From Orobanche coerulescens (Eukaryota; Streptophyta; Magnoliopsida; Lamiales; Orobanchaceae), in NCBI GenBank assembly GCA_033398695.1, contig JAWKAU010000036.1:620001-684000 (forward strand): a stretch of 64,000 bases of DNA, given 5' to 3'. Numbering within the stretch: the first letter of the stretch is position 1; each line of letters begins with the position of its first letter. The notes beneath the pieces are model-generated. The model was not told the DNA's origin. It saw only the letters and a list, made by a program, of their open reading frames with translations, and searched no databases. Made by a program: the position numbers and the translations under genes. Positions 56,012 to 64,000 of the stretch are shown in pieces.

Positions 56012-58677
56012 TGTAACACCCCCCGAAACCGTATGGGAATATTACACGCCGTAGACCCTTTCCACAAGGATCTACCAGGCTAAACATCCATAAACAACCA
56101 AATGCTTGCCCGTCCAGGGTCAAAAAGTATAATAATACAGACCGTAAAGTCACTTACACATAAACACATAGACCGATGAGGTCACACAACTCTATCAACA
56201 GAACTGACTAACAACATTACCCACATAGGGGTCGAAACACAATACAGCGGAAGACTGAATCAACTCTAATAATATAAACAGACTCTACCAACTCTCGACT
56301 CTTTGATTAGTATCGCAGCTTGTTATCCCCTTGTGCCAATCTTGTGACTGTTTCCCTGAACCTACATGTACCTGGACGCAGGACAGACATCCACCCCCCG
56401 ATTACTCGGGGGTTAGTAAAACTCCACTGTTTTACTAGTGCAAGTATAAAACAATACGAAATGCAACAAGTAAATAGCAACTACGAATTTAATATGGAAA
56501 TAAATTATCAAATGTTCCCGAGAAGTTTTATTAATTTTGAACTCAAGAAAGAGATATTTGAAAAGGAACACATCATCTTGGGGATTTTTAAAGCAGGAAT
56601 TCTTTTGGACCTCGAGTCCCAATTTACAAAGCCTTTTCGAAAACATTAGGGCCTTAGCCCGATTCTCTTTTCAAAACACAATAGATGAGATATCATTATG
56701 GGTCCGAGACCCGTATTTAAAATGTTATCCAAACAATCACTGCTATACGACCGTTGTTCGTACACATCATGTACCGAACTCCGGAGGCCTCGACGGACCT
56801 TACCCGGACCACACACTCTGTTCGTACACATCATGTACCGAACTCCGGAGGCCTCGACGGACCCTACCCGGCCACAAACATCGTTCGTACACATCATGTA
56901 CCGAACTCCAGAGGTCTCGTCAGACCCTACCTGGATCACACACCTTGTTCGTACACATCATGTACCGAACTATAGAGGCCTCGTCAGACCCTACCTGGAA
57001 CACACACACACACACACATCGACACGACACAACTCATAATCATCAAATATCAAGCCATTTCACATTGCACCGAAATGTATAATCAAGTATGTAAACCAAA
57101 ACAACACAATTATCATAATCATCGCAACAACTCAACAATGACCAACCATACCCAACATAAACTTAGATAATCAACACGACCAACACAATTTCACGATGTT
57201 AGCTAAGTGAGGGTATTGTTGCTACCATCAATCATTCATAATAATTAATTCTTACGAAGCATATTCACGAAAGTAAACCAAATTCATCACAAACATAACA
57301 TGACGTACCTATTCACAAGACACAATTCGTATAGTAAAATACTTGCCTTAATAACCGCTACCGAATACTCCGAAGAAAACGATTCGACCGGGAAGCTCGG
57401 ACCCCGAAAAAGACAACGAACGGAAGGGTTCCGACTCGAGTTCTTCACAAGAATTTCGTCCCTAAGTCATGCCAATGATAAATCAATAATCGTACGATGG
57501 ATAATAATCATACAACGCCCAATCCCCCCTCTAAGACCTTTTGTCGGACACCTTCAAGGCGTTGACTAAGAACTCGACCAAAACAACGAATCGAAACGAT
57601 CCAACCATGGAATAACAAGGGAAATGATAGAATACATCTAAATAATCATCAATACATCACAAATCTAAGTTATTACGGTTAAATCGGACAAAACGAACAA
57701 AAACCCCCAATTCACCCAAAAGTAGGGTTTCAAGAATTTACCTTGAATTAATGATGAAGAACAATTGTTGGTGTTATTAATCCACACCAAGAACTTGAAG
57801 AATATGAAGTTCACTGGGATTGATGATGCAAAAACGCCCAAAATCGCCCACAAGATCGGCCAAGAGGAGGAGGAATGAAGGAAGAGATGAAATGAGCATT
57901 CATCTCACAAAATCCGCACAAATAGGCTGTTACGGGTGTGCGCGGCCCGGCCCTAAGTGTGCCGCGGCTCACGGTACAGGCTGCTCGGCCAAAACTGGAA
58001 AATGAGTGTCTGAGCTATTTCGACCATAACTCTCTCGTCCGGACTCCGATTGACTCACCGTTTGAACCATTGGAAAGCTAACTTGATGCTCTATAATATT
58101 AAAAAGATTCAAAATCTTTGGAGTTTCCAAGAATTTATGGTGATTTTACAAAGTCGAACTCATACTTGGAAAAGTCTTTTAATAACACTGAACTCAAGAA
58201 AACGACATCGAAACCCGAACCTGAATACGAATCGAAGATACGGTTACGAAGTACTCGCAAAGACGAATCTAAAAGCTAATAGAACACATGATTCCGACCA
58301 CCCGAAGGCTCGAAATTCAACAACCGAAGTAATTACCCCAAACTTTGGGAAATTACGAAAACGGCCCAAAACGTCCGAAAATCACGATTCGTGATCGAAT
58401 AACCAAACCGAAGTTCACAACACGTCTAACAAAGTTAAACGGACTTACGGGAAACTCGAAACAGTAATTTCGAAGGAGATTCACAAGAATCGAACTCGAG
58501 TGCGGAAAAGTCGTTAAAAACACGGAACTCAACAAAAGAATACCGAAATGAACTCGGATGACAAAAAGTGCAGAATTAATCATTCTCATAATGATGAGAT
58601 GGTCCCAAGAGAGTCGTCAAAATGGACTTCCGCCGAAAAAAGAAAATTACCGGAAATCCGAAATTGCGGATATTACA
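56012..58677 (-). repeat. 3' LTR of element J
   Basis: 2.67 kb. It contains a 63-64-bp minisatellite at 56756-57005, an (AC)n run at 57001-57019, and, in U3, CG-rich motifs (GTGTGCCGCGGCTCACGG at about 57957-57974) like the palindrome of C. PPT-type sequence follows at 58678. ORFs inside the minisatellite are repeats, not genes. Confidence 0.82.
56756..57005. repeat. 63-64-bp minisatellite in J LTR
   Basis: Four units, each starting GTTCGTACACATCATGTACC (TACA..TGTA inverted repeat) and containing GAGGCCTCG and CCCTACC. Because the unit is near 63 bp it stays open in one frame and gives a periodic peptide (THHVPN-like). I regard that as fortuitous. Confidence 0.8.
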
Positions 58678-59233
58678 TTCTACCCTCCTTAAAAGAAGTT
58701 TCGTCCCGAAACTTAAATCAAGTAGGAAGAAGCAATATCCCACCAGAAAAACTCAACGAGATACACACGAACCGAATAAAAATCGCGCCCAACGGTGAAA
58801 CGTTACAAGCAACGCGAAAGAACATACATCGTGAAAACACGCCCCACGACGACCATAACAACGCCACCGGCAATGATTCAAAATAATAACGAGCAACTAA
58901 CGACGCATCACATGCACACATTTAATCAAAGAAACGCACGTGACAACAAGTCGCACCCGACCACAACGACTATGCGGTAGAAACAAATATAGTATTATGA
59001 TAGAATTCACTCCGATTCTCGTCAATAAGAAAATGTCCGACGTCAAGACACAAACAATTCAAGATAACAGAAAATGAGAATACCGGACATTACATTCTAT
59101 CCTATTAAAAATAAGTTTCGTCCCAAAACTTAAAATAAAACATCATGGTAGAATACAAACAAAACCAAAAAGTTCACGCAACAAATATCAATCTCTACAC
59201 GAATAACAACACAAAGTACGACCCACAACTACA
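58678..59233 (-). other. Duplicated PPT / LTR-edge region of J
   Basis: The stretch at 58671-58715 (TATTACATTC, then TTTCGTCCCGAAACTTAAA) recurs diverged at 59088-59135 (CATTACATTC, then TTTCGTCCCAAAACTTAAA). On the minus strand: gag stop, PPT, about 400 bases beginning like an LTR, then PPT and the full LTR. No gene is seen in the 370 bases between. Confidence 0.6.
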
Positions 59234-60080
59234 TCACCGGACACCACTGGGTCCTCCAGAAGTAGGAACGGGACTCCGGTTCCCTATCATATTGGCAACA
59301 ATCTCGCAGTAATGAACTCGATGCCCCTCGCGTCCAGAATTATAACAAGTCACCGGTGGTTTCTTACAATGCGCGCGTTCATGGCCCATAACGTTACAGT
59401 TGAAACACCTAGGAGCATTACCAGAACTCAAAGACACCGGCTCGGGTCTTTTAGATTCTCTAGCTGACCGAGAAGGTCCCATACTCGACTGATACGAGGG
59501 TCGAGGTTTAGGAATCCCAATTCCCTCACTTCCCGATGCTTCATCGGAAATCTTCTGCTTCTTCGCTACCGACTGCATCAGAGACATCATAGTCATTTCA
59601 AATGCTAAGGCTCGATCTTGATAGTCCTTCAGGGTTGTACACATAAAAGGGTCCATACACTGCCGAACCTGAGGTTTCATACGCATATCAAAGTAACGAA
59701 CCTTATCTGTCTCACTTCGCACTTGATCTCGAACGTAACAAAGTTGTTGATTGTAATCGACTATTGCTTGAGATATCGACACATCTCGGGGCGTAGCCGA
59801 GAAAAACTCGGCAATTCTACGTTCCTTAACAGGTGGCGGACAATACTCGGCCTCCATAGCAGTCTTGAATTCAGCCCAAGTAGCGGTACGATCACTAGGC
59901 GCTACGACCTCCCACCAGTATGCAGCTTCCCTGTCGAGCAAGTATTGAGCAATAGGCACGCTTATCTCATCGGGACAAGCTATGGCATCAAATGTTCTGT
60001 CCAACTGGAAGAGCCAGTTCTCCCAACCTAACGAGTCCGAAGAACCTACAAAATGGGACGGGACGGGAGTTACAGTTCTA
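59234..60080 (-). CDS. gypsy gag, N-terminally truncated (element K/J)
   Basis: Open frame ending at 59234. Capsid text: HFVGSSDSLGWENWLFQLDR, VPIAQYLLDREAAYWWEVV, YCPPPVKERRIAEFF, RYFDMRMKPQVRQC. Zinc knuckles: CFNCNVMGHERAHC intact; CYNSGREGHRVHYC has Ser for the second Cys. The frame is open upstream without a break through the primer site and into the K LTR (to a Met at 60148), so the usual N-terminal part of gag is missing and LTR/PBS sequence is fused to it. No protease or RT follows; a PPT comes next. Confidence 0.82.
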
Positions 60081-60095
60081 CCAGCTCTGATACCA
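60081..60095 (-). other. Primer-binding site beside K LTR
   Basis: Minus strand TGGTATCAGAGCTGG, a full tRNA-iMet primer site, immediately adjoining the LTR end at 60096. Confidence 0.85.
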
Positions 60096-60313
60096 TGTGT
60101 CACGGGACGGGAGTTCCGAAGCCCGTGCGGCGTCCCAGGTGCCCTCACACCATGGGACCAGCCTATCCCTCATAGGATGCCAACTGGTTTCGCCCTGCCA
60201 TGGGCTCATCAGGGAGACGGCAGTAGCCCCCTTTACCCCGCTTGTGGCAAGCTAACCAGAAGGCACGCCTCATTTGGACGGTCAACATGGACACGACATA
60301 TCGGGTCGTGACA
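60096..60313 (-). repeat. Short LTR of element K
   Basis: 218 bp, + strand TGTGTCACGGG to GGGTCGTGACA; on the minus strand it begins TGTCACGACCC. The length is like that of Reina-type chromoviruses. It has a primer site on its left and a purine-tract complement (TCCTCCCCCACTC, 60314-60326) on its right, so it acts as 5' LTR for the gag to the left and 3' LTR for sequence to the right. Confidence 0.7.
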
Positions 60314-60896
60314 TCCTCCCCCACTCAAATCGCAGCACGTCCTCGTGCTGGGGAAGAATGTTTCTTTCCGCACACTGTATTGCCCCACGCACACAAAACG
60401 ATCGTGGCCAAACACAAACGGCACCATCCCCTGATGGACAGGCTCTTCACTCGCGCCCTCGCGCTAGCCCGTAGTGCGCCACGCACATACCGCATCACCA
60501 ATCGACATCAACCTTCACCCTACACGCTTCCTGGCGTTAGTACCTCGGTTGAACGGCATTCCCTCGCCGCTGCATTTTTCCCGCATGTCGAGGTTCCACA
60601 ATGGCCCACGATGATCCACGCTCATACACCCCGGTCACCGAAAGGTGGAGCTACCAAAAGTGCGCAATACAAGTGTGTCCACATTCCGGACCATCTGATC
60701 TCACAAGCCTAGGACCACCTCTCATTCCGGCATAGAATCGGTTCATGTTCTCCGCCTAGAAGCCTTGACAGGAGCCGCACTTTGACCGTGCCCTCTTTGC
60801 ACTGGCGTTCACTCCCCGCCCTCATCGGTTTCGGCAGAACTTGACCACACCCGAACCATGCCGTACTGAGAGAGGTTTTGGCTCTGATACCATAAA
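60314..60896 (-). other. Non-coding internal remnant between K LTR and J 5' LTR
   Basis: Starts with a PPT (minus GAGTGGGGGAGGA) and ends with primer site TGGTATCAGAGCC (60880-60892) four bases from the J LTR. The 550 GC-rich bases between show no recognisable gag or pol motif. It may be the untranslated ends of two elements joined after loss of the coding part. Confidence 0.6.
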
Positions 60897-61067
60897 TGTA
60901 ACACCCCCCAAAACCGTATGGGAATATTACACGCCGTAGACCCTTTCCACAAGGATCTACCAGGCTAAACATCCATAAACAACCAAATGCTTGCCCGGCC
61001 AGGGTCAAACAATATAATAATACAGACCGTAAGGTCACTTACACATAAACACACAGACCGATGAGGT
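60897..61067 (-). repeat. 5' LTR of element J, start only
   Basis: Matches 56012-56182 of the left LTR almost base for base, then is interrupted by L after GATGAGGT. GAGGT (61063-61067) would be the target duplication of L. Confidence 0.88.
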
Positions 61068-62217
61068 TGTTGTTGCCCAAAATATTTATCCGAAGATTAA
61101 TACTGCTGGAAGACGGACAACAAACAAATGCGGGAGCACTTCCGAGAGAAGGTAAATAATACAAGATTTGCCGGGTTTGTTAGGCCCGGGCTTGAATGCT
61201 CTCGCGAGATGTTATTAATACAAATATTCGTGGATACAAGTATTAATTAGAGAAATCTAAATACAATGAGTGTAAAAAGACTCTGCTGATCCGGCTCTTG
61301 AGCGAAGCTCGGTGTTCTTCGTCCCGCCGGTGATCTGCTCGAGGAGAAAAGGCCGGGAGAAGTAAGACCGAAAGAAAGCTGTTGCCAAGAGTTGGATGTT
61401 TGCCAAGTGCAAGTATTGTTTCTGTATTGAGTGCTTGAATCGTGAGATTGCCGAGCCAAAATACAAGTGCAGGCTGCCTTGCTTATATAGGGGCAGCCGG
61501 GTCCTGTCCTGTAGTGGCCGATCGCCTGCCGGTCATTAAAATAATTCGCGATCGCCACGGCCAATATAATAATGTGCCGATCTCTGGGTCACAAAGCTAA
61601 AGTCCAAGGAAGATCTTGTTTGTCGGGCTAAAGTCCAAGGAAGGGGCTCGGCAGGCGGTCCAATAAGGAGCCATCACGTGTCCGAGTCGGGCCAACATGT
61701 GGCCCTACCGACATGCTTTGGCGGCTGTCGGTGGTGGAGGGAATCTGTCGAGGCTTTGGTCAATGGCCCGAGATTCGCGGATCTTGTCTCGGCCCTTTGC
61801 ACATGGTGCCGCCTTGGTGCTCGGCCTTCGCCGACCGGGGTGGCCATCGGTGGTGATCGACATGAGGCGCCCCCGGATGGTCTTCGGAGGTCGCCATCGG
61901 CCAGTGGATGGAGATCGCCAAGGGTCGGTCGCCAAGTGTAGGTCGCCAGGTGCCGAGAGACGGTCGATCGCCAAGGGTCGGTCGCCGAGTACTGAGAGGC
62001 GATCGCCTTGATGTCGATCGCTCGGCACCGGGATTCGCCCTGGGCCCTTCGGTTGGCTTGATCTAGCATGTCCACCGGGCTAAGGCTCGGTCGCTTGGTC
62101 GTCGATCGGCAGGCTTGCCTTGGTCGCTCAGCGGTGACTCGGTCGCTCGGCCTGTAAGTCGGTCGCTCGGCCTTGGAGGCGATCACCGGTCGGAAGGTGT
62201 TAAATCTTGACACAACA
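61068..62217 (-). repeat. 3' LTR of element L
   Basis: 1,150 bp. The TATA box on the minus strand is CTATATAAGC (61481-61490). U3 (61491-62217) is filled with GGTCGGTCGCC and GGCGATCGCC-type words, for example a perfect GGCGATCGCC near 61998. Both strands show long open frames here, caused by base composition. Confidence 0.82.
61910..62200 (-). promoter_or_regulatory. GATCGCC / CGGTCGC repeat array in L U3
   Basis: Repeated words GATCGCCAAGGGTCGGTCGCC, GTCGATCGC and CGGTCGCTCGGCC at short spacing, some forming the palindrome GGCGATCGCC or its core CGATCG, 400-700 bases upstream of the TATA box on the minus strand. Same placement logic as the arrays in E, F, C and H. Confidence 0.55.
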
Positions 62218-63045
62218 ATTGCCCCCCAGCTTGCTCCTATGTTGAAGACATGGGGCGAGGTGGCTCTTGCTGGTGATCGTGTACGGATGAGGACGGGCGA
62301 TCTGAGCTGACTTAGGACTCGGACTTGGGCTTAATCATGGTCGATTGGCTTAGCTATCTTTCGGTCTTGTACCTGCAAAAAACAACATTGGCCGATCCCC
62401 CACGGAAACTTGGTGGTTTCGCTTGCTTGAGGAATCGTGCACAGTCGCGGAGATCGATGGACCGACCCCATGACCGTGTCTTAGTGCACAAAGACAATGA
62501 GTGCCTCGTGGCTCACTTTATTATGAGGGTCCTCTGTTAGGCTGCGCCTCGCCTTGTTTTTCAACGAAAGGCGTGCGGTCTCGGTCTAGAGGAGTCCTTG
62601 CGCGGGGCAGCGTCGGATGAATCAACTCCACGCCCGCGGCTTGTTAGCTCTGCTTCCACCTCGGCCAGCCATGGAGATGGCCGACCTCGACGGTGTACGT
62701 TGAGACGGGGTTGTGGAATGAGTCCACTGATTAATGTTGGAGGGCCCTCCGACTACGCCGGCCTCGTATTTAAACGAAGGGCGGGCGATCTCGGCCGAAA
62801 GGGACCTTGCATGGCCGAAGCAGCCGGTTCCATCGACTGCCAGGGCCATGGCTTTATGATGTGCGGTGGAGGCGATCTTATGCCTTAGTCCGTCATGTTG
62901 TATGCTGGACTGTAGTTGGCGATCGTGTCCACCGGGTTGCTGATGATGTTGCGATCTGGCCGGATGACTGGCGATCACCGCTCGGCAGCCGATCGCTTTA
63001 TTCGTTGGTCGGAATTGGCGATCGGGCGGCGGCTAGTCCCCCGTG
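62218..63045 (-). other. 3' non-coding region of element L
   Basis: PPT at its left edge. The rest is GC-rich without a recognised domain; an open frame at 62978-62622 matches no family I know and may be composition. The gag stop is at 63046. Confidence 0.6.
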
Positions 63046-63951
63046 TTAGAATGGACTGTAGGCGGTGATCGAGTCCTCCGGCTCTGCTGGGTAGTAGCGA
63101 TCGGGCTGGTAGACTGGAGGTCGTCGCACGGGCGCCGATCGGTCTACTCCTAGGCTGAGAAGAAGCCTTTGTCTGGACAGGAAATCCGCGGCTCTAGCCC
63201 GGAAGGCTGCGTAGGTCGTCGGCAGGGTCTTCGTGAGATGCCTGAACATAGGCGAGAAACCCTGAAAACCTCCTAGGACAGCGTAGAGGGCGGTCTCATC
63301 GCTTACGGGCTCGCCGTTGAGGATGATCGTGTCAACCCGGTCGATGTAGTCCGAGTCGGACTCCTGTTCTCCTTGCCTGATTTGCATCATGCGATGGCGA
63401 CCTTCTGGCCGGGCGACCCTGGTGGCGAAGTGTTCCGTGAAGACGTGCGCCAGCTCGTTAAAGGAGCCAATGGACCGAGGTGGCAATGAAGTGTACCACC
63501 GGTGGGCGAGGTCGTCCAGTGTCAGAGGGAACATCCGGCACCTGGTCGCGTCCGAAGCCCCACACCCGGTCATGTAGATGTTGAACTTGTGCAGGTGTGC
63601 TTGGGGGTCCGATCGCCCTTGGTACACGGGTGTCTTAGGAGGGGCGATCGTGTGCTGCACCGGGGCGAGCTCGATGTCGATCGCGAGCGGCTCGCTCGGT
63701 GGGGCGATCGTCCTCACGGCGCCTGCCCCGGATTGCAGGAGCGCCTTCATGTCGTCGATCTGACGTTGCATTGCGGCGATCGCCGCGGCTCGGCTGCCTG
63801 CGGATCGGCTTTGGGAGCGGGGACCGAGGCGATCGTGTACCGACCTCCGGACCCTGCTGCTGCCGACCTCGGGAATTTGGCGAGCTGGAGCCAGGCGGCT
63901 GGATCGCCTTGTGGGAGCCGGGTAGGCCGAGCTCCTGGTGACGGACACCAA
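63046..63951 (-). CDS. gypsy (Tat-type) gag of element L
   Basis: Open frame of 301 codons. The N-terminus is basic and Ser/Arg-rich, followed by AAIAAMQRQIDDMKALLQSG (short coiled-coil-like stretch, residues about 55-75). The capsid core has VYQGRSDPQAHLHKFNIYM, CRMFPLTLDDLAHRWYTSLP, FNELAHVFTEHFATR, EGRHRMMQIRQGEQESDSDY and FLSRQRLLLSL. The order (aHrWy.sLPp.Si.sF..L...F..hF) is that of PF03732-type gag in Tat/Retand-like elements. It ends SITAYSPF without a zinc knuckle. The frame is open on the 5' side to the given Met; further N-terminal sequence may lie outside. Confidence 0.85.
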   Translation of the reverse strand: MVSVTRSSAYPAPTRRSSRLAPARQIPEVGSSRVRRSVHDRLGPRSQSRSAGSRAAAIAAMQRQIDDMKALLQSGAGAVRTIAPPSEPLAIDIELAPVQHTIAPPKTPVYQGRSDPQAHLHKFNIYMTGCGASDATRCRMFPLTLDDLAHRWYTSLPPRSIGSFNELAHVFTEHFATRVARPEGRHRMMQIRQGEQESDSDYIDRVDTIILNGEPVSDETALYAVLGGFQGFSPMFRHLTKTLPTTYAAFRARAADFLSRQRLLLSLGVDRSAPVRRPPVYQPDRYYPAEPEDSITAYSPF

Positions 63952-64000
63952 CTCCGTCGTCTCGTAGCTGGGGCCGGACTGCCCAGTCGCTGTGTCGGGT

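Larger units (their letters stand above)
56012..61067 (-). mobile_element. Element J: gypsy element with remains of a short-LTR element (K) inside
   Basis: Left LTR is 56012-58677 (TGTAACACCCCCC / GGATATTACA); right LTR begins at 60897 and is cut by L at 61067. Inside: a duplicated PPT/LTR-edge region, one gag, a 218-bp LTR (K) with a primer site on one side and a purine tract on the other, and 560 bases of non-coding DNA ending in a second tRNA-Met primer site next to the J LTR. Pol is absent. It is a product of recombination or nested insertion between two gypsy elements. Confidence 0.72.
61068..64000 (-). mobile_element. Element L: GC-rich gag-only gypsy element (right end outside)
   Basis: Minus strand: gag runs in from the right edge (63951-63046 and beyond), then 830 bases without a gene, a PPT (minus AGCTGGGGGGCAAT, 62218-62232) and the 3' LTR (61068-62217, TGTTGTTGCCC / GACACAACA). 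There is no room for protease, RT or integrase between gag and PPT, so L is non-autonomous, of the type described as TR-GAG. It is strikingly richer in G+C and in GATCG words than its surroundings. Confidence 0.8.

Noticed and set aside
56698..57082. Periodic peptide frames (THHVPN-like) in the LTR of J
   Set aside because: Product of the 63-64-bp minisatellite, a near multiple of three; no start context or conservation.
59618..60031. 137-codon frame on the + strand
   Set aside because: Antisense shadow of the gag at 59234-60080.
61674..62213. Open frames of 100-179 codons on both strands in the LTR of L
   Set aside because: GC-rich repeat words remove stop codons in every frame; the region is U3 of an LTR and no family is recognised.

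Overview
This window is plant nuclear heterochromatin: a nest of LTR retrotransposons up to four insertions deep, with no ordinary intron-bearing host gene. Plant features are the tRNA-iMet and tRNA-Asp primer-binding sites, Ty1/copia and chromodomain Ty3/gypsy polyproteins, an Athila-like gag, LTRs of 1-3 kb and a GGGCC-rich hAT-type non-autonomous transposon. The species cannot be told from the sequence. I see no rRNA or tRNA gene and no CRISPR array.

Layout (letters are mine). A = copia element, + strand, 1-7610; its 5' LTR lies just left of the window, and the first bases are its primer-binding site. A sits in E, a chromovirus LTR (- strand, 7611-9312). E sits in G, an old copia element (+ strand) seen as two pieces, 9313-9356 and 48588-49940. 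Between those pieces lies B, a copia element (- strand, 9357-48587, target duplication GCAGA). B's left (3') LTR carries a hAT-like element M (9905-10744, CCTCAAAC duplication) and chromovirus C (- strand, 10904-22469, TCGGA); C's left LTR carries solo LTR D (11229-13739, GTCAA). B's right (5') LTR carries H, an Athila-like element (- strand, 30721-48314, AACGC). H in turn carries chromovirus F (+ strand, 33178-42576, TATTT). To the right, G is cut by chromovirus I (- strand, from 49941). I's right LTR is cut by J (from 56012), J contains remains of a short-LTR element K (60096-60313), and J's right LTR is cut by the GC-rich gag-only element L (61068 to the window end).

Main point of interest: H keeps LTRs, a tRNA-Asp-type primer site, gag and protease but no reverse transcriptase, RNase H or integrase. 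In the place of pol it carries an intronless cytokinin-activating LONELY GUY (LOG)-like gene in the same orientation (43282-43939), with one single-base frameshift and changes in the nucleotide-binding motifs. This looks like a non-autonomous retrotransposon that captured a host hormone-activation gene.

Other signals: (1) several LTR families carry arrays of short CG-rich palindromes in U3, mostly just upstream of a TATA box, each family with its own palindrome; (2) a 56-bp minisatellite unit in the LTR of I also occurs, in the same sense relative to element direction, between protease and RT of F, where it replaces pol sequence; (3) a PPT-LTR-PBS junction in K; (4) three hairpin repeats in the 3' region of H; (5) two gag-only remnants (K/J and L). 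Most pol genes are broken by frameshifts, stops and deletions.
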